A stretch of 64,000 nucleotides of DNA from Larkinella sp. C7 (GCF_006149005.1 NZ_VBSL01000003.1:558001-622000); one strand, 5' to 3'. Counted from the first letter of the stretch, positions 27,901 through 37,423 are shown. The notes: a model not told the origin generated them from the letters alone. Program-made: numbers and translations.

Positions 27901-28897
27901 GGGGCGCGGGTTCGGTTTCGAGTGGTAAATCCGTTACGTTGGCAATTTTTTCGACGGCGGTCAGCATGTCGAAAACCGTGTCGATGCCCGAAATCAGTTT
28001 CTCTACCGATCCGGAAATCAGGACGATCACCAGTTCGGCGGCTACAAACTGGCCCAGCGTCATTTCCCGGCTGATGACCAGCGAAGTTCCCAGAATGAGC
28101 AGACCACCGGTGATCAGCGTCCGGAAGGCGATGGCGCTGTAAAAGAACCGTTTCAGGACGCTAAAGTGTGAATTGCGGTTGGATACATAATTAGCCACCA
28201 ATTCGTCGATTCGGTCGATTGGCTCCGGGTCATTCTGGTGGCGGTAGCGGGGGAGATCGCGGGCGAATTCTTCCAGACAACTAACCACCTTGTATTTGTA
28301 TTTGGATTCATCCAGGCTCGTGCGAATGCCCCGGGGGCCGTAGATCCAGCTAACGCCTAAAATGACCAGCAGGGTGAACAGCCCAAATCCGAGGAAAACC
28401 GGGTGGTAAAACGACAGCAGGATGATCCCGAACAAAATCTGCATGGCGGCCGCTGTCAGGTCAATCAATAATTTGGGCAATCCTTTCTGAAGCGTCAGCA
28501 CATCGAAAAATCGGTTCATTAGCTCGGGGGGGTAGTAAGCCGAGAGTGCTTCGGGCTCAATTCGGGGGAGCCGGTAGGCAAACTCAAAAGCTGCTTTGGC
28601 AAAAATGCGTTGTTGCAGCACTTCCACCAGCGTCATTTGACCCACCACCAGCAGCCCGGCCGCCAGCACACCCACCACCACTAGACCGATCAGGACATAA
28701 ACCGAACTGAAAACCAGCCCGCTGGACACCAGATTGAAAACCGCCTGAATACCGAGCGGCAGGGAAAGGCTGATTAAGCCCGTAATCAGGGCATAGAGAT
28801 AAATGTACCCAATGTCTTTTTTTTCAGTTCCGAGCAGCCGGAGAAGCCGTTGGGTGGGGGTTGGTGGAGGTTGTTGATATGAATTTATAGTTGCCAT
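27893..28897 (-). CDS. ABC exporter transmembrane domain lacking an ATPase domain
   Basis: This 334-residue protein matches the membrane half of type I secretion/bacteriocin ABC exporters: about five to six hydrophobic segments starting at residue 30 (YIYLYALITGLISLSLPLGIQA), the coupling-type loop with YRLPRIEPEALSAYYPPELMNRFFD, and later segments ending near 305. It stops where a nucleotide-binding domain would begin (DMLTAVEKIANVTDLPLE). There is no Walker A, LSGGQ or Walker B motif. It also lacks an N-terminal C39 peptidase. The stop codon overlaps the HlyD start, which argues against recent truncation. An ATPase encoded elsewhere, or an ATP-independent role, must be considered. Confidence 0.82.
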   Translation of the reverse strand: MATINSYQQPPPTPTQRLLRLLGTEKKDIGYIYLYALITGLISLSLPLGIQAVFNLVSSGLVFSSVYVLIGLVVVGVLAAGLLVVGQMTLVEVLQQRIFAKAAFEFAYRLPRIEPEALSAYYPPELMNRFFDVLTLQKGLPKLLIDLTAAAMQILFGIILLSFYHPVFLGFGLFTLLVILGVSWIYGPRGIRTSLDESKYKYKVVSCLEEFARDLPRYRHQNDPEPIDRIDELVANYVSNRNSHFSVLKRFFYSAIAFRTLITGGLLILGTSLVISREMTLGQFVAAELVIVLISGSVEKLISGIDTVFDMLTAVEKIANVTDLPLETEPAPHA

Positions 28898-28914
28898 AAA
28901 ATTGCTTTCTTAAC

Positions 28915-28931
28915 TGATAGTAAAACTATCA
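28915..28931. promoter_or_regulatory. Probable TetR operator palindrome
   Basis: TGATAGT-AAA-ACTATCA is a perfect 7+3+7 palindrome in the 116-base gap between the divergent exporter operon and the TetR gene at 29014. On the minus strand a TATGTTTG box lies just upstream (about 28935-28945), so a bound repressor would cover the exporter start site. Confidence 0.6.
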
Positions 28932-29013
28932 TTCTTGCAAACATAACTTTTATTCCTGAAAGTTTGTTTCTTTGTGAAGTTATTTTCTGTTACACAGTAA
29001 ATAGACGCGCTAA

Positions 29014-29724
29014 ATGGAATATACTGTAGTGGTTCGGATGAACGAGAAGCTTTTTCTGCGCGATCCGGAGGGCTCGGAACTGGGTCGCCGGATTGTTCGG
29101 CAGGGCATTCAGTTGATGGCCGAAATTGGGTTTGAAGAGATGACCTTCCGCAAGCTGGCGGACAGGATCGGCACCAAAGAGTCCAGTATTTACCGGTATT
29201 TTGAAAACAAACACCGGTTGCTGGTCTATCTGGTGGCCTGGTACTGGCAATGGCTGGAATATCAGGTGTTGTTTCAGACCAACAACCTGACCGATTCGCG
29301 GGAGAAACTGGAACGGATTCTGAAGCTGCTGCTGCTGAAAGACCTGTCGCAACTTCATATATCGACAGCGGTAGACGACATGGATATTCCGGCTTTGCAC
29401 AGCATCGTGATTCAGGAAGCGAGCAAGGCGTATCTGACCCACCATGTGACGGAAGACAACCGGGAGCAACTGTTCAAACCGTACAAAGATTTATGCAGCC
29501 GCATTGCCGGCATCATTCTGGAATACCGTCCCGGCTATCCCTACGCCCGGTCGCGCGCCAGCTCCCTGATTGAAACCGCTCATTATCAGGCGTTTTTTAT
29601 GCAACACCTGCCAGCGCTGACCGATTTCGGGGTTGAGCCGCCTGGCCGGATTGAAAGCAAAGATCCCTTGTTGACCTTTCTGCGGCACCTGTTGTTCTCG
29701 TCGCTGGACACTGCCCGGTTTTGA
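29014..29724 (+). CDS. TetR-family transcriptional regulator
   Basis: A 236-residue regulator with a TetR-type helix-turn-helix at about residues 30-75 (GIQLMAEIGFEEMTFRKLAD then RIGTKESSIYRYFENKHRL) and a helical ligand-binding C-terminal domain. It is transcribed away from the exporter operon at 28897, the classical arrangement of a local repressor, and the palindrome at 28915-28931 is the obvious operator. The ligand is unknown but is probably the exported compound or a related signal. Confidence 0.9.
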   Translation: MEYTVVVRMNEKLFLRDPEGSELGRRIVRQGIQLMAEIGFEEMTFRKLADRIGTKESSIYRYFENKHRLLVYLVAWYWQWLEYQVLFQTNNLTDSREKLERILKLLLLKDLSQLHISTAVDDMDIPALHSIVIQEASKAYLTHHVTEDNREQLFKPYKDLCSRIAGIILEYRPGYPYARSRASSLIETAHYQAFFMQHLPALTDFGVEPPGRIESKDPLLTFLRHLLFSSLDTARF

Positions 29725-29737
29725 ACGGCAGCCGGGG

Positions 29738-30130
29738 TTAAATACCGGGTAAAAGATACAGTATCAGGAGAATCGCCCCGATCACGATGCTCAGGGTCAG
29801 CAGGAGTGAAAGCCGTTGCGAGGGGAAGAAAACGTTTTCGTTGAGTTGTTTTTCGACCGATCGGTACCGGAAGAAAGCCAGCAGTGCCAGGACGGCCCCC
29901 AGAGCTACCATCAGCACACCGATAACCGCCGAATACCCTTTTGAAGGCAAAACCGTTCCTTCGCCGAGGGCAACACTGAGCTGGCGAATAAAAAGAGCAA
30001 ATTTGACAATGACAAACCCGAAGCCCATCAGGGCTACGCTGGTCCGTATCCAGGCCAGAAAGGTTCGTTCGTTGGCCAGGTAATCGGCGGGTCCCGGCGT
30101 TTTGGTGGGAAGTTTGTTGGGTTGTTCCAT
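29738..30130 (-). CDS. DUF202/YidH-like membrane protein
   Basis: A 130-residue protein with the DUF202 signature DYLANERTFLAWIRTSVALMGFGF near the N-terminus and three membrane segments. I chose the ATG at 30130; an earlier Met adds eight residues with no family similarity. The function of DUF202 proteins is not established. It lies 27 bases after the antiporter gene on the same strand and is likely co-transcribed with it. Confidence 0.88.
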   Translation of the reverse strand: MEQPNKLPTKTPGPADYLANERTFLAWIRTSVALMGFGFVIVKFALFIRQLSVALGEGTVLPSKGYSAVIGVLMVALGAVLALLAFFRYRSVEKQLNENVFFPSQRLSLLLTLSIVIGAILLILYLLPGI

Positions 30131-30157
30131 CGTACTTCGTATAACCTGACGCATCTT

Positions 30158-31354
30158 TTAAAGTTTCGGTTCGAGTGGTTTCCCGGTCTGCCAGTGGTAG
30201 TGCAACATGCCCCCGGTCATCATCAGCACCGACAGAATAACGGTTAGCATGAGCATTCCGGGAGGAAGACCTTTGAGACGCAGCGATCCCGGAATGCTCA
30301 GAAACAGCAGCACCGTAATCAGGCCCCGGGGTGCAACCGGGATCACCGCAAAAAGGCGTCGATCGCCCAGGGTTCTGAACAGAAAGAACCGCAGACTGAA
30401 AATGATCGTAATCAGGCCCAGACTGCCCAGCAGGGCCGTTGTGTCGAAGAGCGAAGGCAAATCCGTCACGTAGCCAAACAGGAGGAAGAAAAAGGTGCGG
30501 ACCAGAAAAGCGGTTTCGCCGGTCAGGTTTTTGATCTGGGTCAGTTCCTGTTCAAACAACTCGTTGTGGAGCAGTCGCTTGAGACGGCCCCGGACGAATA
30601 ATTCCGTGTTGTTCATAAACAGCCCGAACACCAGTACCAGCAGGAGGGACGAAAGGTGGTAGAGTTTGCCAATGGCGTAGAACAGCACCAGCGAGGCAAC
30701 GATGGGGAAATATTTGACCGGGTGGCTGATCTTGCTGATGAGATACAGCAACAGAAAACAGCAGACCACCGACAATCCGCACATGATGGCCGTATCCTTC
30801 ACAAAGGCGAGCATCGACCACCAGCCCCCCGGAATGTTGTAGATGATAAAATTAAAAACCATCACCCCGATGATGTCCGATAACGAGGATTCGTAGATAA
30901 CGAACTCGCGGCTGAATGCCGGGAAGATCCGGACGCTGGGAATGGCTACGGCGCTGCTGATGACCGAAAAGGGAACGGCGGCCAGAATGCCGTTGACAAG
31001 CGGTTGCTGAAGCCATTGGCTCAGAAACAGGCCAATGGCAAGCGTAGAAACTACGATGGTGAGCACGGTGGCCCGAAACGCCCGCCGAACCAGGGGCAGC
31101 CGGTCGGGCGACAGTTCCAGTTCCAGCGCCCCTTCCAGCACGATCAGAATCAATCCCAGCGTACCCAGAACCGGGAGAAGCCGGTTCTGCAACGGGATCT
31201 GGAAACCGGTGTAGTCGGCCAGTTGACGAAGCAGCATTCCGGTGCCGAGCAGCAACAGCACCGACGGAATCCGGTATCGGCGGCTCAACAGGTCAAATAC
31301 ATATGAAAGCAGAACGGCTAGACATAGTAAAATGATAAAATGCGTGTTGCGCAT
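30158..31354 (-). CDS. Cation/proton antiporter (CPA family)
   Basis: A 398-residue membrane protein with about 11-12 hydrophobic segments, of the monovalent cation:proton antiporter superfamily. The likely ion-binding segment is YESSLSDIIGVMVFNFIIY (about residues 154-172), with paired acidic positions Glu and Asp; the preceding VPFSVISSAVAIPSV helix fits the family's crossed-helix core. There is no C-terminal TrkA or cyclic-nucleotide domain, so it is shorter than many CPA1 proteins. Probable role: Na+/H+ or K+/H+ exchange for pH or salt balance. Confidence 0.83.
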   Translation of the reverse strand: MRNTHFIILLCLAVLLSYVFDLLSRRYRIPSVLLLLGTGMLLRQLADYTGFQIPLQNRLLPVLGTLGLILIVLEGALELELSPDRLPLVRRAFRATVLTIVVSTLAIGLFLSQWLQQPLVNGILAAVPFSVISSAVAIPSVRIFPAFSREFVIYESSLSDIIGVMVFNFIIYNIPGGWWSMLAFVKDTAIMCGLSVVCCFLLLYLISKISHPVKYFPIVASLVLFYAIGKLYHLSSLLLVLVFGLFMNNTELFVRGRLKRLLHNELFEQELTQIKNLTGETAFLVRTFFFLLFGYVTDLPSLFDTTALLGSLGLITIIFSLRFFLFRTLGDRRLFAVIPVAPRGLITVLLFLSIPGSLRLKGLPPGMLMLTVILSVLMMTGGMLHYHWQTGKPLEPKL

Positions 31355-31378
31355 AACGACTGGATTTTGAACGCCGTC

Positions 31379-31729
31379 TCACGGACGACTGGACGTTGAA
31401 CCGGCGTCCAGTAAACGGGCCAGTTCATCGATCAACGCATCCGTCCGAAGAAAATACTCTTCTTCCGACAGGGCACCCTGTTTATAAAGCTGCAGCAACT
31501 GATCCAGCTCTTTCTTGATTCGGCGGTAACCGGCATCCATCCCGGTATTTCCGAGGTGGATTTTGTTTTTCAGGCGTTTATCCCTTTTTCGTTCCCAATA
31601 TTGCCCCACCATGAAGCAAAAAATGCCTACGGCCAGTGTGGTTAAAAGGATAAAAAGGATCATGGCCTGAAAAGGTTTACCAAAACCGTATTCGCTGGCG
31701 TAGGTCGGTCCGGTAAATTGCCGGACCAC
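31379..31729 (-). CDS. Single-membrane-segment protein with SHOCT-like tail
   Basis: A 116-residue protein (GTG start) or 94 residues if the ATG at 31663 is used. One membrane segment (about residues 23-43, MILFILLTTLAVGIFCFMVGQY) is followed by a basic patch and a C-terminal SHOCT-like helical motif (IKKELDQLLQLYKQGALSEEEYFLRTDALIDEL). SHOCT motifs are thought to mediate oligomerisation. It starts 5 bases after the stop of the RND adaptor gene, so it may be the last gene of the pump operon. Function unknown. Confidence 0.7.
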   Translation of the reverse strand: MVRQFTGPTYASEYGFGKPFQAMILFILLTTLAVGIFCFMVGQYWERKRDKRLKNKIHLGNTGMDAGYRRIKKELDQLLQLYKQGALSEEEYFLRTDALIDELARLLDAGSTSSRP

Positions 31730-31734
31730 TCATT

Positions 31735-32841
31735 CTACTGAATCGCCGTTCCCTCTTTGATGGTTTCCCGGGCGTTGAAAATGACTTTGTCGTTGTCGCG
31801 TAAATCACCAAAAATTTCAATCATGTCGCCGGATTTCTGGCCCCGCCGAATCGCTACGCGCTTGGCCCGGCCGTCCTCAACTTTGATGACGTATTGCCCC
31901 TCCGTAGAGGCAACAACCGCCGACGTGGGAACCGCCAGCGCACCGGGCGTTCCGGTGGCCGACAGGCTGATGTCGGCAAACATGCCGGGCTGAAGCTGGC
32001 GGTTTTGGTTGTCTACGTCGATTTCCACCGTTTCGGAGCGGAACTGTTGATTCATCGTACCCGACCGGCGGCTGATTTTTCCTTTGAAGACCTTCCCCGG
32101 CATGGCACTGACCGTAAACGCCAGCGCTTCACCTTTCCGAAGCTGGCTGCTGTAGGTCTCGGGAACATCGAAAACCAGCCGCAGGCGGTTTTGCTGTTGC
32201 AGCACCAGCATGGGCCGGTCTTGCCGCGCACCGGTTCCGACCAACGCCCCCGGGTGAACGTTCCGCTCGGTGATGAACCCATCGAACGGAGCCGCAACGG
32301 TCAGATAGGATTTGAGCTTGGCCATGGCGCGGTAATTGGCTTCTTCGCCCAGCAACGATGCACTGTCGGCCTGCACCCGCGCCAGGGCGGTTTCCAGATC
32401 CAGGGCCGATACGGAACCGGGGACCTTGTTACTGGCCACCAGCCGCCGGTAGTGCTCACGACTGGCCACCAGCAGGGCCTGGGCCTTGAGCGAATTGGAA
32501 CGGGTAGCCGCCAGCCGCTCTTCGGTTTCAGGCGCATCGATCGTCATCAGCACCTGACCCTTGCGAACCGCCGAACCCCGGTCGACCAGCACCCGATCCA
32601 CAAAACCCGTAGCGCGGGGATAGATGGTAACTTCCTGGTAGGGGTGAAATTCGCCCGGCAGTTGCACGGTTTGCCCCACCGGCTGCCGCGACACGGCACC
32701 AATGCGGTATTGGGTTTCGGCCACGGGTTTGGTGGTCTTCTTCTTTTTCAGAACCGTCTGCCCCGAGTCCGACGAGTTACAGCTACTCAGTGTACAAAGG
32801 CCCAGCAAGGCCAGCAGACGACTATATTCGATGATTTTCAT
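31735..32841 (-). CDS. RND efflux periplasmic adaptor lipoprotein
   Basis: A 368-residue membrane-fusion protein. The ATG at 32841 gives a lipoprotein signal (MKIIEYSRLLALLGLCTLSSC), so longer starts are rejected. It has the usual nested order: split lipoyl domain (TGFVDRVLVDRGSAVRKGQVL and VAAPFDGFITERNVHPGALV), a short alpha-hairpin, beta-barrel (VFDVPETYSSQLRKGEAL) and membrane-proximal domain. It links the RND pump at 32846-36031 to the TolC protein at 36053-37423; the operon order is tolC, pump, adaptor. Confidence 0.92.
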   Translation of the reverse strand: MKIIEYSRLLALLGLCTLSSCNSSDSGQTVLKKKKTTKPVAETQYRIGAVSRQPVGQTVQLPGEFHPYQEVTIYPRATGFVDRVLVDRGSAVRKGQVLMTIDAPETEERLAATRSNSLKAQALLVASREHYRRLVASNKVPGSVSALDLETALARVQADSASLLGEEANYRAMAKLKSYLTVAAPFDGFITERNVHPGALVGTGARQDRPMLVLQQQNRLRLVFDVPETYSSQLRKGEALAFTVSAMPGKVFKGKISRRSGTMNQQFRSETVEIDVDNQNRQLQPGMFADISLSATGTPGALAVPTSAVVASTEGQYVIKVEDGRAKRVAIRRGQKSGDMIEIFGDLRDNDKVIFNARETIKEGTAIQ

Positions 32842-32845
32842 ACGC

Positions 32846-35800
32846 TTAAGGATGAACGGTTTGGGGTTCAAAATCGGGAGTCTCAACGTCAGGATGATCG
32901 GCAGTCGTGTCGTCGGGCAACAGGGATGGGTCAACATAATTTGTGTTTCGCTGCAACCAGACGTAGACCTGCGGCACGATGTACAGCGCGGCCAGGGTCG
33001 ATGCGATCAGTCCGCCAATCACGGCCCGGCCCAGCGGAGCCACCTGCTCCCCAGCCTCGCCCGTACCCATCGCCATGGGCACCATACCGGCCACCATCGC
33101 AAACGAGGTCATCAGAACAGGCCGGAGTCGCAGGCCCACGCTGTCGATGGCGGCCCGCGTCACGTTGCGGTATTCCCACCGCAGCCGCTCCGCATTGGTG
33201 ACGATCAGAATGGCGTTGGCGACGGAAATACCGGTCGACATAATGATGCCCATGTACGATTGCAGGTTGAGCGTACTGCCCGTCAACAGCAGCAGTCCAA
33301 TGGACCCCACGATGACGGCAGGTACGGTGCTGAGTACCACAAACGACAGCTTGAAGGATTGGTAGTTGGCCGCCAGCAGCAGAAAGATGACCAGCACCGC
33401 AATGCCCAACCCCAGTTGCAGGCTGTCGAGCGTTTCGGTCAGCAGCGACGACATCCCTTTCACCTCCGTGATGAGTCCATTCGGGGTTTCGCCCAGTTTG
33501 GCAATGGTGGCTTCCACGGCCTGCGTGGCCGTACCCAGGTCGCGGTGGTGTACATTGGCCGAAACCGTTACGAACCGGCGGGGGCCGATGCGGTCATATT
33601 CGCCGGGCAGGGTGTCGATGGAAAACGTGGCGACATCGCCCAGAACAGGCCGTGTCTGACCCGATACCAGCGGAATTGACTCCAACTGCGTCATGTTGCG
33701 CATGTCATATTCCGGAATCTGTACCTGCACCTGGTAGGTGTACGCCGACTGTTTATCGAGCCACTGGTTTTTTTCGGTATACCGGCTTGACGAAGTAGAC
33801 GCGGTAATGGACCGGGCGGCTTGCTGGAGGTTCAATCCCATCATGGCCAGTTTCTGCCGGTCGAGCGTGATGTTGATGACCGGAAATTTCAGCGGCTGAA
33901 GAATGCGGACGTCGCGCAGATACGGCACCTCGGCCAGGCTGTCGACCAACTGGTTGGCATATCCCGCAATTTGTTTCATGTTACGCCCGGCCACCATCAC
34001 CTCGATGGGCGTGCTGGCGCCCCCGCTCATGAGCTTTTCGGTCAGATCGGCGGGTTCGAATGAGAGTGTGAGGTCGGGAAGCTGGTCCTGAACCGCCAGC
34101 CGGATGCGCTCTTTCAGGTCCTGCATGTTGGTGTGAAAGCCCTTGGTCAGTCCGACTTTAATAACCGCATCGTTGGTTCCGCTGGTATTCACATAGAGGT
34201 TGGAGGTGGCGTAGTTGGTCGGCACCACCCCAACGTAAGCCGACGAAACCGCCAGGTTTCCCCCCGACACCTCATCGACCAGCGCCAGGAGTTCACCCAC
34301 GCGTTCTTCGGTGCGTTCGAGCCGGGTGCCGTCGGGCGTTTTCATCCGGATCACCATCTGGCCGGAGTTGGTCACGGGCAGCATGTCTTTCCCGATCAAT
34401 ACGAAACCGACGCCGGCCAGGGCCAGAACGCCGACGAAATACAAGGTGAGAATGAGTCCGTTGCGCCGAAGCAGCCGCCCCGTCTGCCCCACGAAACCGA
34501 CACGAACCCGCTCGAAAAAGCCAGGTTTTTTCGCTTCGTGATCCGGTTTGTGAACGTGGTCTTTCATGAGCCAGTTGGCCAGTACCGGCACCAGACTCTG
34601 GGCCAGAAAATAGGAAACCGTCATGGCAAAACCGATGGACAGCGACAGGGGCAGGAACATGGCCCGGGGAACGCCCGTCATGATGAACGAGGGGGCAAAT
34701 ACCGCCAGAATACACAGCAGGATCAGCAATAACGGCAGGGCAACTTCCTTACAGGCATCGAAAATCGCCTGCTTGCGGGTTTTCCCCATTTCCAAATGCT
34801 GGTGAATGTTCTCAATCGTCACCGTGGCCTGATCCACCAGCACCCCGATGGCCAAAGCCAGCCCCGACAACGTCATGATGTTGATCGTTTGTCCGGCCAG
34901 ACTTAATCCCAATACGGCGGCAATGATGGAAACCGGAATCGTGATGATGACGATGACCGACGAGCGCCAGTCGCCCAGAAAGAGCAACACCATCAGACCC
35001 GTCAGAATAGCCCCAAGCCCGCCTTCAAACAGCAGACTTTCAACGGCATTGATTACAAACACAGACTGATCGAATTCGTAATTCACCTCAATATCGTCCG
35101 GGAGCAGACCGCGCATTTCGGGCAGTTTGGCCTTCAGCCGCGTAACCACATCCCAGGTCGAGGCATCGGCGGTTTTAACAACCGGGATGTACGACGAGCG
35201 GCTGCCGTTGACGAGCGCATACCCGGCCGTGACGTCCGAGCCGTCGAGCACGGTGGCCACGTCGCCCAGAAACACGGTGCGGTGTCCCTGCGTCACGACC
35301 GGAATCCGGCTGAAATCGGCCACCTGGTCTTCCAGCGAATTCAGCGTGGTGATGTAGGTCGTGTTGTCGATCCGGATGTTGCCGGAAGGTGTCATGGCGT
35401 TGTTGGCCGCCAGCGCTTCCACCACTTCATCGGGCGAGAGGTTCAGGCTCCGGACTTTGTCGGGGTTCAGGTTGATGACAATCGTGCGGGAGTTGGTTCC
35501 AATCGGGGGCGGAGCCGTCAGGCCCGGCACGGTGGAAAAGAGGGGTCGGATGCGCGTTACGGCCAGTTCGTGAATTTCCGCGAGTGAACGGGTTTTACTC
35601 GAAAACACCAGATCGCCGATCGGCACCGACGACGCATCGTAGCGCACCACCTGCGGGGGCAGTGCGCCCGGCGGGAAGAACTTCATGGCCCGGTTTACCT
35701 GGATGGCCACTTCGGCGGCTGCCTGGGCCATGTCGGAACCTTCATAAAAAGCCAGCTTTACGATGGTTAGCCCCTGCACACTGCGGCTCTGAATTTCCCG

Positions 35801-36031
35801 AATACCGCCGATGTACAGAAACTGGTCCTGCATCCGGGTGGCAAAGAAACCCTCCATCTGCGCCGGTGACATCCCGCCATAGGGTTCGATCACGTAAATG
35901 GTCGGGGAGTTCAGGCGCGGGAAAATATCGATGGGAATCCGCATTGCCGACAGAATCGAAAACACAACGACTCCGGTAACAAGTACCAAAACCGCAATCG
36001 GGCGTTTCAACGACGTTGCTAATAAAGACAT
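32846..36031 (-). CDS. RND efflux pump with atypical proton-relay residues
   Basis: A 1061-residue inner-membrane RND transporter with 12 membrane segments and two large periplasmic loops. In membrane segment 4 the usual Asp-Asp pair of AcrB-type pumps reads Asp-Gln (GVLVDQATVTIENIHQHL), and in segment 10 the usual lysine is alanine (SVANAILIVTNAERL). A single Asp resembles metal-type or other RND branches. The rest is standard (RIPIDIFPRLNSPTIYV, GDVATVLDG). It is flanked by its own tolC and adaptor genes and is probably controlled by the divergent two-component system. The substrate is unknown. Confidence 0.92.
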   Translation of the reverse strand: MSLLATSLKRPIAVLVLVTGVVVFSILSAMRIPIDIFPRLNSPTIYVIEPYGGMSPAQMEGFFATRMQDQFLYIGGIREIQSRSVQGLTIVKLAFYEGSDMAQAAAEVAIQVNRAMKFFPPGALPPQVVRYDASSVPIGDLVFSSKTRSLAEIHELAVTRIRPLFSTVPGLTAPPPIGTNSRTIVINLNPDKVRSLNLSPDEVVEALAANNAMTPSGNIRIDNTTYITTLNSLEDQVADFSRIPVVTQGHRTVFLGDVATVLDGSDVTAGYALVNGSRSSYIPVVKTADASTWDVVTRLKAKLPEMRGLLPDDIEVNYEFDQSVFVINAVESLLFEGGLGAILTGLMVLLFLGDWRSSVIVIITIPVSIIAAVLGLSLAGQTINIMTLSGLALAIGVLVDQATVTIENIHQHLEMGKTRKQAIFDACKEVALPLLLILLCILAVFAPSFIMTGVPRAMFLPLSLSIGFAMTVSYFLAQSLVPVLANWLMKDHVHKPDHEAKKPGFFERVRVGFVGQTGRLLRRNGLILTLYFVGVLALAGVGFVLIGKDMLPVTNSGQMVIRMKTPDGTRLERTEERVGELLALVDEVSGGNLAVSSAYVGVVPTNYATSNLYVNTSGTNDAVIKVGLTKGFHTNMQDLKERIRLAVQDQLPDLTLSFEPADLTEKLMSGGASTPIEVMVAGRNMKQIAGYANQLVDSLAEVPYLRDVRILQPLKFPVINITLDRQKLAMMGLNLQQAARSITASTSSSRYTEKNQWLDKQSAYTYQVQVQIPEYDMRNMTQLESIPLVSGQTRPVLGDVATFSIDTLPGEYDRIGPRRFVTVSANVHHRDLGTATQAVEATIAKLGETPNGLITEVKGMSSLLTETLDSLQLGLGIAVLVIFLLLAANYQSFKLSFVVLSTVPAVIVGSIGLLLLTGSTLNLQSYMGIIMSTGISVANAILIVTNAERLRWEYRNVTRAAIDSVGLRLRPVLMTSFAMVAGMVPMAMGTGEAGEQVAPLGRAVIGGLIASTLAALYIVPQVYVWLQRNTNYVDPSLLPDDTTADHPDVETPDFEPQTVHP

Positions 36032-36052
36032 AAGCAGAAAATTTAGGTTGGG

Positions 36053-37423
36053 TTAGCGCCGGAACAGCGAATAGAATTCCTCAAAATTGTCGGTCGCCTG
36101 GGCGCGCTGCAACCGGAGTTGTACGGCCTGGGCGCGGGTCTGCACGGCTTCTTTCTCCACCGCCGTGAGCAGCGTCAGGGCGTCGGTCAGGCTCAAAATG
36201 GTTTCCAGTCCATTGTTGTAGAGCGAAAACCGCTGGTTGTACGCATCCTGGGCCGAGCGCAGCGTGTAGGGGAGTTCGGTCAGTTCGCTCTGGACGACGG
36301 AAAGCTGGGCGTCGGCAATCCCCACCGCATTCTGAAGTTGCAGCTTCGCAACGGCCAACTGGTTGCGGGCTTCCTCAATCCGGAATTGCTGGAGCTTGAT
36401 GCGGTGAGAGGCCCGTCGGAAATCCATCAGATTGACTGTTCCGGCAATGCCGAGCAGGTAGTTCGTGCGGCTATAGGCCAGCCCTTTCGCCACCGGGCCA
36501 AAGTTGTTTTCGACGTCCAGACTGGAACCCCGCGCCCAGGTGGCCGCCAGCAGCGAGATTCGCGGAAGCGCCGATTTTCGAATGAGGTCGATTTCGGCGG
36601 TTTGCCGGGTGACGAGTCGTTCCTGAACCCGCAGGAGCGGATGCGTCGGCGGGGTGAGCGAAGTTGAAAGCGGAACCAGCAAAGGCCCCACCCGGAAGGC
36701 GGTATCGATTTTTACCTCTTCGGCCGGTCGACCCGTCAGCGTGGCCAGTTGAACCCGCGCGCGCTGGCGTTCTTCCTGCATCCGGAGGTAGGCGAGCCGG
36801 GCGCGGGAAAGCGCGACGTTGGCCAGGGAAGAATCCAGGCCGGGCTTGACGCCGTTGCGAACCAGGTTGACGATGATCCGGCGCACGGTATCGACCCGGG
36901 CCAGGTTCTGCTCTTCGATGAGCAGATTCTGCTCCGTCCAGTATAAATCGAGGTAACTGCTGATGACCGTCTGGCGCAATCCGAACTGCTCGCGCTGGAG
37001 GTTCGCTTCGCTGACGGCGACATCGCTGCGAACGAGCTTGTCTTCCGCCGAAAACCGGCCAAAGTTGTAGATTTCCCAGTCGGCGGTGGCCAGCGCCACA
37101 TTGCCCGACGCCAGATCCGGGCGGTTTTCGGCCCGGCGTCCGCCCGAGGTCGGCACGATCAGACCCAGGGAAAAATAAGAGCCCGAAATCCCGTTGGCCG
37201 TTCCGATGTTGATCTGATCGTGCAGCCGGACATTGGGCAGTCGGTTGTCGCGGACCACCCGGACGTTGGCGCGGATGGCTTCCAGTGCTGATCGCTGGGC
37301 CGCCAGCGTGGGATATTGGGCAAAGGAGGCTTCAACCGCTCCCTCCAGCGTGAGCGTCTGGGAAAACAACTGGGGAGAACTTCCCAGCAAAAATACAAAG
37401 GCAAGCAGATGACGTTGAATCAT
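36053..37423 (-). CDS. TolC-family outer-membrane efflux protein
   Basis: A 456-residue channel with a signal peptide (MIQRHLLAFVFLLGSSPQLFSQ); the ATG at 37423 is preferred over a more upstream Met. Two homologous repeats with long helices are visible (LEGAVEASFAQYPTLAAQRS, then NLQREQFGLRQTVISSYLDL; and MDFRRASHRIKLQQFRIEEA). It is the first gene of the tolC-pump-adaptor operon and is divergent from the response regulator at 37602. Confidence 0.91.
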   Translation of the reverse strand: MIQRHLLAFVFLLGSSPQLFSQTLTLEGAVEASFAQYPTLAAQRSALEAIRANVRVVRDNRLPNVRLHDQINIGTANGISGSYFSLGLIVPTSGGRRAENRPDLASGNVALATADWEIYNFGRFSAEDKLVRSDVAVSEANLQREQFGLRQTVISSYLDLYWTEQNLLIEEQNLARVDTVRRIIVNLVRNGVKPGLDSSLANVALSRARLAYLRMQEERQRARVQLATLTGRPAEEVKIDTAFRVGPLLVPLSTSLTPPTHPLLRVQERLVTRQTAEIDLIRKSALPRISLLAATWARGSSLDVENNFGPVAKGLAYSRTNYLLGIAGTVNLMDFRRASHRIKLQQFRIEEARNQLAVAKLQLQNAVGIADAQLSVVQSELTELPYTLRSAQDAYNQRFSLYNNGLETILSLTDALTLLTAVEKEAVQTRAQAVQLRLQRAQATDNFEEFYSLFRR

